Source: Thermoleophilaceae bacterium (GTDB taxonomy: Bacteria > Actinomycetota > Thermoleophilia > Solirubrobacterales > Thermoleophilaceae). From it: a stretch of 7,346 bases of DNA. A model generated the notes under the pieces. That model ran no database searches. It worked only from the letters and a program-made list of their open reading frames with translations, and had not been told where the DNA came from. Location: positions 1-7,346 of the forward strand of contig JACCTJ010000084.1 of assembly GCA_013812485.1 (NCBI GenBank), written 5' to 3'. The translations under genes and the position numbers were made by a program. Below, piece after piece: positions 1-5,042 of this stretch (position 1 is its first letter; each line of letters starts with the position of its first letter).

Positions 1-40
1 TTGCGCGAAACGCAGGAGTGCCGCGCATGCGTCCGCCTAG

Positions 41-464
41 TCGAGCCGCGCCGGCAGGTCGCAGGAGTACGGGCGGCTCGTCAAGACGCGGTTCGTGCTT
101 GGCTACCTCGCCGACGAGACCGAGCGCCGCGCGATCGGCCGCCAACACAACAAGGGCGAGAGCCTGCACGCCCTGCACGACCGCATCTTCCACGGCAACC
201 ACGGCACCGTCAGGCTGCACACCCTCGAGCGCCAATCCACCCAGGCGCACTGCCTGGGCCTTGTCGCCAACTCGATCATCTACTGGAACACGATCTACAC
301 CCAGCACGCCCTCGACGAGCTCGCGACCGAGCCCGCCGGCGACGAGCGCGCCGGCCTCACGCCAGCGCTGTTTGAAGCACATCAACGCCCTCGGCGCGAT
401 CACCTTCGACACCACCCGGCCCGCAGGACAACTGCGGCCACTTCGAGCCAGCAATGCGGCATGA
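41..464 (+). pseudogene. Tn3-family transposase, C-terminal remnant with frameshift
   Basis: This is the last ~140 residues of a Tn3-type DDE transposase, the enzyme that cuts and joins transposon ends. The frame reads QEYGRLVKTRFVLGYLADE from about 83, then a RQHNKGESLHAL block at about 140-175, and continues to LTPALFE at 356-376. The NKGE glutamate (158-160) lies about 103 residues from the end, where the family's third catalytic acidic residue is expected. At about 375-377 one extra base shifts the reading: HINALGAITFD and GQLRPLR follow in the next frame, ending at the stop 462-464. In the upstream direction a TAG at 38-40 closes the frame, and nothing convincing is recognisable before it, so the piece is truncated or further damaged at the window edge. 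No terminal inverted repeat was found after the stop; the sequence runs directly into the apeA-like gene. Family assignment is firm; inactivity is inferred from the frameshift and stop. Confidence 0.88.
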
Positions 465-1737
465 CTCGCGGCGAAGCGTGGTTTCGGCGCCCGATCCACC
501 GGACGCCGGGCTCCATGGGACGTGGGACCTGCCTGGCACGTCGCAGCGGCTACGCGGACGGTTGGTCGCATCGGAAGGACGTCAGCGGCTCCAGCTCGAG
601 GGACTGCTTCCGGTCTCGTCATCCGAAGGCCACATCACCATCCAGGGCGAACTGCTCGACGGCCGCTCCGTCTCGCTTCTGGACTGCGATCGTGCCGCTC
701 GCCGCGTGGGCCGTCCCGACATGTACATGGACGAGTGGCATGTCGGCCGCTCGCTGCTCGGCCTACTGGTGACGGACGCCCAGGAGCGCGTGTTCGCCGG
801 GGTACGCCTCGAGCTCCACGGACTCGCCGAGGCCGTCGGCCTCTCGGGGCTGAGCGTGACCAGTTCCGACCTGACGAGCCCACAGAACAAGCGCGTAGCC
901 GTCGAGTGGGAAGAGCCAGCACCGATCGCGGCCACGTTCGGCTCGGGCACGCTCACACTCCGCTGCCACCCACGGTTCGAGGCCATGTCGGACTTCGAGT
1001 TCGGGCTCACGAACCGCGCGGTGGCACAACTGACCGCAGACGCGCCAATCAGCCTCGATGACGTCGATAGGTTCGCTGATGATCTGCTGAGCCTCGTCGC
1101 TCTTGCGACCGAGGCCGCCGGCGGCGTCACAAAGCTCACGCTGCAGCCAACCGGCCGCGACCTCGACATCGTCGTGAGCACCACGGGCCGGCCCTGGTAC
1201 GGACCCAACCCGGCCGCCCAGGAACCCCGTCTTACCCTGGCGCAGCTCGGCTCCGAAGCCCAGGGCGTCATCGAAGCCTTCCAGCGCTTCCGGCGCGAAC
1301 AGCCAGAGGCCGCCGAGTTGCTGTTCGAGTACCAGGTCTTCGCCGCCGTCATGACCCCACCGGATCGCTTCCTCTACCTGGCACGCTTTCTCGAGGCGTA
1401 CCACAGACGCGACGCGGGCATCGCATCGAAGGTCAACTTCGTGGACCGGGTGACGGCGCTGCTCGAGGGCTCCGGAAAAGCTGCGCATCGCGCGTTCGGG
1501 GCGCCGGCCCGACAGCTCGCCGAGACCATCCGCGACACCCGCAACTACTACGTCCACTACGACCCCAAGCATCGAGCGAAGGCACGCCATGGCGTGCCGC
1601 TTGATGACCTAGCCGACCGCGTCTGGTGCGCGGTGCGGAGCGTGCTTCTCAGCGACCTCGGACTGCCCGACCTGACAATCGAGAACATCCTCGAAACCGA
1701 CTGGCGATTCCAGCGAGCCTCCGAAGCGCCGCTCTGA
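454..1737 (+). CDS. apeA: ApeA-like HEPN-domain protein, putative anti-phage ribonuclease
   Basis: This 427-aa protein has the two-part layout of ApeA proteins, single-gene anti-phage effectors. Residues ~20-260 fit the ApeA N-terminal domain: HGTWDLPG at 21-28, a glycine-led strand (RGRLVASEG), LDGRSVSLLDC at 68-78, and later strands. Residues ~270-410 are helical and fit the Apea-type HEPN domain: FLYLARFLEAYHR at 306-318, then RDTRNYYVHYD at 360-370. R363 to H368 (nt 1540-1557) is the R-x4-H motif of HEPN ribonucleases, so RNA cleavage on infection is the expected activity. The protein is soluble; no signal or membrane segment is seen. The first ATG overlaps the transposase stop by 11 bases and has no Shine-Dalgarno; GTG at 478 (codon 9) is an alternative start, and both leave the domain intact. 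It lies between mobile-element remnants and uses more A/T-ending codons than the genes to the right, which suggests transfer. Family call is strong; target and activity are inferred. Confidence 0.85.
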   Translation: MRHDSRRSVVSAPDPPDAGLHGTWDLPGTSQRLRGRLVASEGRQRLQLEGLLPVSSSEGHITIQGELLDGRSVSLLDCDRAARRVGRPDMYMDEWHVGRSLLGLLVTDAQERVFAGVRLELHGLAEAVGLSGLSVTSSDLTSPQNKRVAVEWEEPAPIAATFGSGTLTLRCHPRFEAMSDFEFGLTNRAVAQLTADAPISLDDVDRFADDLLSLVALATEAAGGVTKLTLQPTGRDLDIVVSTTGRPWYGPNPAAQEPRLTLAQLGSEAQGVIEAFQRFRREQPEAAELLFEYQVFAAVMTPPDRFLYLARFLEAYHRRDAGIASKVNFVDRVTALLEGSGKAAHRAFGAPARQLAETIRDTRNYYVHYDPKHRAKARHGVPLDDLADRVWCAVRSVLLSDLGLPDLTIENILETDWRFQRASEAPL

Positions 1738-1746
1738 TCTCACGCG

Positions 1747-1914
1747 GGCACAAGACCACACGTTGAAGATGCGGACTCCGCCGCCCTCCATCTCGGCGGC
1801 GGTGTGGAAGATCAGTCCCTCGGGGGGGTCGCTCTCGATGCCGACCTTGCTGCTTACGGCGTCGTAGTTCTCAAGGGTGTTGTTCGGCATCTCTTGAAGC
1901 ATGCTGATGGCCAT
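1747..1914 (-). pseudogene. Antibiotic-biosynthesis-monooxygenase-like small protein, 3'-truncated
   Basis: The minus strand encodes MAISMLQEMP at its start, then DPPEGLIFHTAAE and VRIFNVW. This pattern resembles small actinobacterial dimeric alpha-beta-barrel proteins of about 95-105 residues (antibiotic biosynthesis monooxygenase/EthD-like fold). The ATG at 1912-1914 is preceded by GAGGAGGAGG at an 8-base distance, a very good ribosome binding site, so the start is well fixed. Similarity stops after about residue 55 (nt ~1750), just before the 3' end of the apeA-like gene. The frame then stays open antisense through the end of that gene to a stop at 1609-1611, which would give a 101-residue chimera. 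The second half of the fold is therefore missing. I read it as a gene cut by the rearrangement that brought in the defence gene. The family name rests on recalled pattern similarity only. Confidence 0.6.
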
Positions 1915-1922
1915 CCTGCAGT

Positions 1923-1932
1923 CCTCCTCCTC
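1923..1932 (-). promoter_or_regulatory. Strong Shine-Dalgarno sequence
   Basis: On the minus strand this reads GAGGAGGAGG, ending 8 bases before the ATG at 1914. It fixes the start of the truncated monooxygenase-like gene. Confidence 0.75.
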
Positions 1933-1943
1933 GGGTGCGGTCG

Positions 1944-1972
1944 ACCCTAATCGCTTCGCCTGGTGTGCGCAA
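1944..1972 (-). promoter_or_regulatory. Possible promoter of the truncated monooxygenase-like gene
   Basis: On the minus strand a TTGCGC (1967-1972) and a TAGGGT (1944-1949) are 17 bases apart and lie just upstream of the ribosome binding site. Each box matches the sigma-70 consensus at only three of six bases, but the spacing and placement are right. It suggests the regulatory front of this gene is still native while its 3' half was lost. Confidence 0.35.
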
Positions 1973-1992
1973 GGGGACGATGGCGACCCGTA

Positions 1993-2080
1993 TTCGACGA
2001 CCTGCGCGGACACCTGCGCCACGCTGCTAATCGCCGCCGGCAGGCACCCCAAGGAGATCCAGGCACGAGTCGGGCGGGCT
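1993..2080 (+). pseudogene. Tyrosine recombinase (phage-type integrase), C-terminal scrap
   Basis: The fragment matches the region of tyrosine recombinases that carries the catalytic H-x-x-R box: FDDLR is read at 1993-2007, and DTCATLLIAAGRHPKEIQARVG follows in the next frame from 2009. Joining them by dropping one base (2008) gives a close match to the family pattern HDLRHTCATLLIAAG...KEIQARLGH. The first His of HDLR is Asp here, the His after the Arg is Asp or lost in the shift, and the GH of the later LGH motif reads GR, so key catalytic residues are gone as well as the frame. A weak continuation to the usual YGHLFP end may lie at 2096-2113 (VTAHLP). The catalytic tyrosine, the core upstream and any att site are not visible. 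It is a relic of an integrated element. Confidence 0.68.
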
Positions 2081-2085
2081 AGGCT
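2080..2085 (+). promoter_or_regulatory. TANNNT box, possible leaderless -10 for the lipoprotein gene
   Basis: TAGGCT lies 10 bases before the GTG at 2096, which has no clear Shine-Dalgarno. This placement is typical of leaderless transcripts. It sits in the integrase scrap, so it may be a chance match. Confidence 0.35.
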
Positions 2086-2095
2086 TCGAGACGAA

Positions 2096-2650
2096 GTGAC
2101 TGCTCATCTCCCCAAGCCGCGCCCGACCGAGCGTTCCCCCGGCGGCGCGGCCCCCGTCGCGCTCGCTTTGGCTCTCCTGCTCCTCGCCATCATGGTCGTC
2201 GGCTGTGGCGGCGGACCGAGCGATGCGTCGAGACCTCGCGGGCTGCCCCCTCTCACCGTCCAGGATCTCGCCAACGGCCGGCCGGTGGACCTCGCCCAGC
2301 TCACCCCCGCTCGCCGGCCGGTCGCGCTCTGGCTATGGGGCCCGGGCTGCGCGATCTGCCAGAGCAGCGCGACCGCGGTCGACCGCTTCGCAGGTCGCGA
2401 GCGCGAGCGGGTCGACGTGATCGGGCTCGGCTCCCACGGCTCTCCCGAGAGCGCCCCGCGCTTCGTGCGCGAGCACGACATGCGCAGCATGCGAGTCCTC
2501 TGGGATCAGGATTCGTACGCGTGGGACGAGCTCAGGGTGCCGGCCGAGCCCGTGGTCATCGTCTTCGACCGCTCCGGCCGGGAGGTCGACCGCTGGTTCG
2601 GGCCCTTCGATGAGGGCCGCGTCCTCCGCGCCGCGGCGCAGGCGAGCTGA
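2096..2650 (+). CDS. TlpA/thioredoxin-like lipoprotein
   Basis: This 184-aa protein is predicted to be exported and lipid-anchored, acting in thiol-disulfide exchange outside the membrane. With the GTG start, residues 1-20 are basic and polar, 21-36 are hydrophobic (VALALALLLLAIMVVG), and Cys37 follows in a VVGC lipobox. The thioredoxin fold has WGPGCAIC at 81-88, so the redox pair is C85/C88 with Ala-Ile between, and a likely cis-proline at 152 in the VPAEPVVIVFD segment. A TlpA-type first part (LTVQDLANGRPVDLAQL) precedes it. No ATG gives a signal peptide; the in-frame TTG at 2168 would leave no basic n-region, so GTG 2096 is preferred. The open frame runs back to 1901, but that part is integrase relic. 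It converges with the nuclease gene, 48 bases apart. The partner protein cannot be told from the sequence. Confidence 0.8.
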   Translation: MTAHLPKPRPTERSPGGAAPVALALALLLLAIMVVGCGGGPSDASRPRGLPPLTVQDLANGRPVDLAQLTPARRPVALWLWGPGCAICQSSATAVDRFAGRERERVDVIGLGSHGSPESAPRFVREHDMRSMRVLWDQDSYAWDELRVPAEPVVIVFDRSGREVDRWFGPFDEGRVLRAAAQAS

Positions 2651-2698
2651 GAGCCGCGCGGAGGCGCGACAGCTCGACTCAGAGCGAAGCGCGGTGCC

Positions 2699-3478
2699 TC
2701 ACTCGCAGTAGCAGCCGTCCCCGTCTCCGTCGCGTTTTCCGGGACACGCGCTTGAGGGGAGGCAGCCGCCGCCACCACCGCCGTTGTCTTCCTCGGGCGG
2801 GGGCTCCGGTGCTGTCAAAGACTCCTCCTCGGCCTGTCGCTCTAGGCGGGCCGCGGTCCGCTCGCTGCGAGCCTGCCGTCGTGCCCGGGCCCGAGCTTGC
2901 CTTCCGGCCAGCCGCGCCGCCCGCCTCTCGAGGGCGGCGGCGCGCCTTGCCTCCGCCTCTCTCTTCCTCCGTCGAGCAGCGGCCCGCCTCGCGGCGATCC
3001 GGTCGCGGTCGCACCTGTCCCAGAGGCCTTCGTCGGTCTCCCGCGCTTCGCGCTCGGCCTTCTCGAAGGTCGCCTCGTACCTGTCGTTCGGGGGAACGGT
3101 CAGCACCTTCGCGTAGCCCTCGCGCAGGAGCGCAAGGTTGTGCATCGCACCCTCGCGACTCAGGTACGCGAGCGTCCGGTCATAGCGGTCTCTGCGCTCC
3201 ACTCCCAGCTCGAACCGAACCACTCGCCCCTCGAGGCGCTCGCGCGTGAAGCGAGTGGCGGCGTTCTCGTAGCAGCGCCCCTGCTCCGGGGTGTCCACGC
3301 CGATCAGCCGGACCCGCCCCAGGCGCTCCATGTCGACGGTGTCGCCATCGATCACCCGCGTCACTCGGGCCCCGGGGCCGTCTACAGCGGATCCGCCACA
3401 GGCTGCCAGTGCGCCGCAGGCCACCCCCATGCAGCAGATCATCATGACCCTTCTCGCGACCGACGAGCCCCCTCGCAC
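2699..3478 (-). CDS. Staphylococcal-nuclease-like lipoprotein with Arg-rich coil and acidic tail
   Basis: This 259-aa predicted thermonuclease-family enzyme would cut DNA or RNA in a Ca2+-dependent way outside the membrane. Residues 11-27 are a lipoprotein signal ending LAAC (Cys27). The SNase fold spans ~38-155: VIDGDT at 42-47, RLIGVDTPE at 57-65, RYDRTLAYL at 98-106. By alignment D46, R57, D62, E65 and R101 correspond to Asp21, Arg35, Asp40, Glu43 and Arg87 of the staphylococcal enzyme, so the active site is complete. Residues ~157-220 are an unusually Arg/Ala/Glu-rich helix or coiled coil, followed by a Pro/Glu stretch, six glycines and a Cys-rich end with DGDGDG at 250-255, a Ca2+-loop-like motif reminiscent of excalibur tails. 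The GTG start supplies Arg residues for the n-region and has a TANNNT box upstream; ATG at 3445 or 3442 with AGAAGG nearby is the alternative. Confidence 0.88.
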   Translation of the reverse strand: MRGGSSVARRVMMICCMGVACGALAACGGSAVDGPGARVTRVIDGDTVDMERLGRVRLIGVDTPEQGRCYENAATRFTRERLEGRVVRFELGVERRDRYDRTLAYLSREGAMHNLALLREGYAKVLTVPPNDRYEATFEKAEREARETDEGLWDRCDRDRIAARRAAARRRKREAEARRAAALERRAARLAGRQARARARRQARSERTAARLERQAEEESLTAPEPPPEEDNGGGGGGCLPSSACPGKRDGDGDGCYCE

Positions 3479-3487
3479 GATCGGCCG

Positions 3488-3493
3488 ACCGTA
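3488..3493 (-). promoter_or_regulatory. TANNNT box, possible leaderless -10 for the nuclease gene
   Basis: The minus strand reads TACGGT 9 bases before the GTG at 3478. There is no Shine-Dalgarno before that GTG, so a leaderless start fits. No matching -35 box was seen. Confidence 0.35.
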
Positions 3494-3546
3494 ACACTCG
3501 CTGGCGCCCTCTCGGTTCAGCGGCCGGCGGGTCCCGAGGGACCGCC

Positions 3547-3744
3547 CTACTCGCGCGGCGTCCGCGACGGGGTATCCGGGTCCGGGGAGATCACGCCCTC
3601 GCTCATGGCCTTGTCGAGCGATGTCGTGGCCGGGCCGACGGGCTTCGGGCGCTTGTCCCGGCGCGAGTCGTCCTCGCGGTTGTCGCCGTCCTTGACGCCC
3701 TCTTCGTCCTGCACCCGGGGCTTGCCTCGCTTGCTCCTGTCCAT
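3547..3744 (-). CDS. Small highly charged hypothetical protein
   Basis: This 65-aa protein is not recognised. The ATG at 3742-3744 has GGAGGT six bases upstream, so translation from here is well supported; an upstream ATG in the same frame (3786) has no such site. About the first 35 residues are a dense mix of Asp, Glu, Lys and Arg (for example QDEEGVKDGDNREDD), then a short possible helix TSLDKAMSEG at 41-50, and a Pro/Ser/Thr-rich end. There is no signal peptide, membrane segment or cysteine. It is probably intrinsically disordered and cytosolic. It lies 68 bases upstream of the nuclease gene on the same strand and is divergent from the DUF3817 gene. Function unknown. Confidence 0.6.
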   Translation of the reverse strand: MDRSKRGKPRVQDEEGVKDGDNREDDSRRDKRPKPVGPATTSLDKAMSEGVISPDPDTPSRTPRE

Positions 3745-3750
3745 GTTCCG

Positions 3751-3756
3751 ACCTCC
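3751..3756 (-). promoter_or_regulatory. Shine-Dalgarno site that fixes the start of the 65-aa protein
   Basis: GGAGGT on the minus strand, six bases before ATG 3744. It selects this start over the longer frame from 3786 and is one of the few classical ribosome binding sites in the window. Confidence 0.7.
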
Positions 3757-3829
3757 GGATCGCTCGCGCCGCGGCGGGGACTGCACGCCAGCGCTACCCG
3801 CCGCCCTGCCGACGACCGACCCGCTCGCC

Positions 3830-3835
3830 TAACCT
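3830..3835 (+). promoter_or_regulatory. TANNNT box, possible leaderless -10 for the DUF3817 gene
   Basis: TAACCT stands 9 bases before ATG 3845, which lacks a Shine-Dalgarno. If used, transcription of the DUF3817-pgsA pair would begin at or next to the start codon. Confidence 0.4.
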
Positions 3836-3844
3836 CGCGGTCTG

Positions 3845-4138
3845 ATGTCCCTCGCCGCCTTCGTCCGCGCCTTCACCCACGTCGAGTCCGCCATCTTCGC
3901 CGCTCTGCTCGTCGTCTGGCTCGCCGACGTCGACGAGACCGCCGAGTTCGTGCTCGGGCTGACCCACGGGGTCGGCTTCCTCAGCCTGTGCGCGGTCATC
4001 TGGGTTGCTTGCCTGCGCGGTGTGCTCGCGTGGCCGATTCTCGCCGCCGCGGCCCTGCTCACCCCGTTCGGGAGCTCGGTCGCGATCGAGTGGTCGCGCT
4101 GGCGCAGCCGGCACCACCACGCCGCCGCGAGCGGCTAG
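3845..4138 (+). CDS. DUF3817-family small integral membrane protein
   Basis: This 97-aa protein has three hydrophobic segments at about 13-28, 37-58 and 60-76. Its landmarks fit DUF3817: an N-terminal helix with a Glu (HVESAIFAALL), LTHGVGFL at 39-46 where the family has a conserved HG, and LLTPFG at 71-76 near the end of the last segment, followed by a basic tail with three histidines. The length is normal for the family, whose biochemical role is unknown. The stop is 16 bases before the pgsA start, so the two are probably co-transcribed, which places this protein near phospholipid synthesis by context only. Confidence 0.78.
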   Translation: MSLAAFVRAFTHVESAIFAALLVVWLADVDETAEFVLGLTHGVGFLSLCAVIWVACLRGVLAWPILAAAALLTPFGSSVAIEWSRWRSRHHHAAASG

Positions 4139-4154
4139 CGAGCCGACACGACCC

Positions 4155-4739
4155 GTGCCGCCGCTCAACCTGCCCAACGCGATCACGCTCGCGCGCATCG
4201 CCCTCGTGCCGGTGGTCGTGGTGACCATGCTCGCCGCCCGGCGCGGCGGCTCCCCGCTCCTGCCCGCGGCGCTGGTGGTCGTGGCCGCGCTCAGCGACGC
4301 GGTCGACGGCTACCTCGCGCGCCGCAGCGGCAAGGTCACCGACTTCGGCCGGATCGTCGACCCGATCGCCGACAAGGCGCTGATCACCGGGGCGCTGGCC
4401 GTGCTCGCGGTCCAGGGCCGGATCGCCGTCTGGGTGGCCGCCGCCATCGTCGGGCGCGAGCTCGCCGTGACCGCGCTGCGCTCGTTCGCCGGCCGGCGCG
4501 GGATCACCGTCTCGGTCAGCCGGCTCGGCAAGAACAAGACGACGCTCCAGGTTCTCGCCATCGTCGCGCTGATCCTGGCTCCCGACCCCTACGCCTGGTG
4601 GGTCCTGGTGCTCGTCTACGCGGCGCTCGCGCTGACGCTGATCTCGGGCGCCGAGTACTTCGCCGGCCTGCGCTCCCGCCCCGGCGGCGAGCCGGGAGCC
4701 TCGAGCGCGCCGGAGCGCTCCCCCTCGAGCGGCTCCTAG
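4155..4739 (+). CDS. pgsA: CDP-diacylglycerol--glycerol-3-phosphate 3-phosphatidyltransferase
   Basis: This 194-aa membrane enzyme joins CDP-diacylglycerol and glycerol-3-phosphate to form phosphatidylglycerophosphate, the committed step to phosphatidylglycerol and cardiolipin. The CDP-alcohol phosphatidyltransferase motif is complete: D48, D51, G52, A55, R56, G65, D69 and D73 in D-x2-D-G-x2-A-R-x8-G-x3-D-x3-D. The front LNLPNAITLARI and the later GRELAVTALRSFA and GKNKTTLQ segments are typical of PgsA rather than of phosphatidylinositol phosphate synthases. Several hydrophobic helices surround the motif; the last ~25 residues are a Ser/Gly/Pro-rich tail. GTG 4155 is chosen because the family's conserved start falls there; there is no good Shine-Dalgarno, consistent with translation following the DUF3817 gene. 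Its TAG stop overlaps the stop of the minus-strand frame below by two bases at a CTAG. Confidence 0.94.
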   Translation: MPPLNLPNAITLARIALVPVVVVTMLAARRGGSPLLPAALVVVAALSDAVDGYLARRSGKVTDFGRIVDPIADKALITGALAVLAVQGRIAVWVAAAIVGRELAVTALRSFAGRRGITVSVSRLGKNKTTLQVLAIVALILAPDPYAWWVLVLVYAALALTLISGAEYFAGLRSRPGGEPGASSAPERSPSSGS

Positions 4740-5035
4740 CCGGTCGCGCGCAGCGCCTCGTCGCGGGGGAGCCGCCCGAAGAGCTCGTCGCGCGAGGTAC
4801 CCCGGCGATAGAGCTCCCGGTCGACGTCGACCCCGTAGCTCGAGAGCACCGAGACGAGGATGTGCACGGTGCCGACCGTGTCCGCCCCGCTCGCGCGGGC
4901 GAACTCGTGAGCTCTCAGGCAGACCTGATCGAGCGTCCCGCTGACGTCGCGACCGCCCGCCTGGGAGAGGCCGACCCTGCGCCCGGTGCTGCGCGGCTCG
5001 AGCGGTGCCTCGCCGACACCGAGCGACTGCTTGTT
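4736..5035 (-). CDS. Open frame resembling a Clp N-terminal repeat, no usual start codon
   Basis: A minus-strand frame of about 99 sense codons runs from after a TAG at 5036-5038 to a TAG at 4736-4738. Nearly every codon ends in G or C, which argues for real coding. Its middle reads QVCLRAHEFARASG, then GADTVGTVHILVSVL and later ELYRRGTSRDELFGRL. This resembles the Clp N-terminal (R) repeat of ClpC-type chaperones, in which an amphipathic helix is followed by VGTEHIL and a G-x-S/T-x-x-x-L helix, but here as a single stand-alone repeat. There is no ATG, GTG or TTG in frame before the conserved part; a CTG in QVCLRA (about 4900) preceded by AGG is the only near-cognate option. It follows folE2 by eight bases, so it could be translated with it or be a decayed gene. 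Family assignment is tentative. Confidence 0.45.
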   Translation of the reverse strand, partial: NKQSLGVGEAPLEPRSTGRRVGLSQAGGRDVSGTLDQVCLRAHEFARASGADTVGTVHILVSVLSSYGVDVDRELYRRGTSRDELFGRLPRDEALRATG

Positions 5036-5042
5036 CTACGTC

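Larger units (their letters stand above)
1738..2095. other. Stretch without an intact gene, between apeA-like gene and lipoprotein
   Basis: About 358 bases hold only remains: the truncated monooxygenase-like gene on the minus strand and the integrase scrap on the plus strand. The sequence is visibly less GC-biased than the genes to the right. I looked for a tRNA gene or flanking direct repeats that could serve as an attachment site and saw none. The left junction of chromosomal-type DNA lies somewhere between 1738 and about 1750. Confidence 0.6.

Noticed and set aside
582..1590. Long minus-strand frames opposite the apeA-like gene
   Set aside because: Ser/Arg-rich composition and no recognisable motifs; the plus frame holds the ApeA and HEPN signatures.
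1901..2095. N-terminal extension of the lipoprotein frame back to ATG 1901
   Set aside because: The extension is integrase relic and antisense of another gene, and would bury the signal peptide inside the protein.
2654..2694. Possible bidirectional terminator between the lipoprotein and nuclease stops (CCGCGC ... GCGCGG, with an inner CGCGC/GCGCG hairpin)
   Set aside because: The stems are short, the outer loop is long, there is no T-run on either strand, and such repeats arise easily in this base composition.
4819..4832. Perfect 14-base palindrome GGTCGACGTCGACC
   Set aside because: It lies inside a coding frame and comes from repeated GTC GAC codons (Val-Asp-Val-Asp); a similar run is found elsewhere, so no operator role is claimed.
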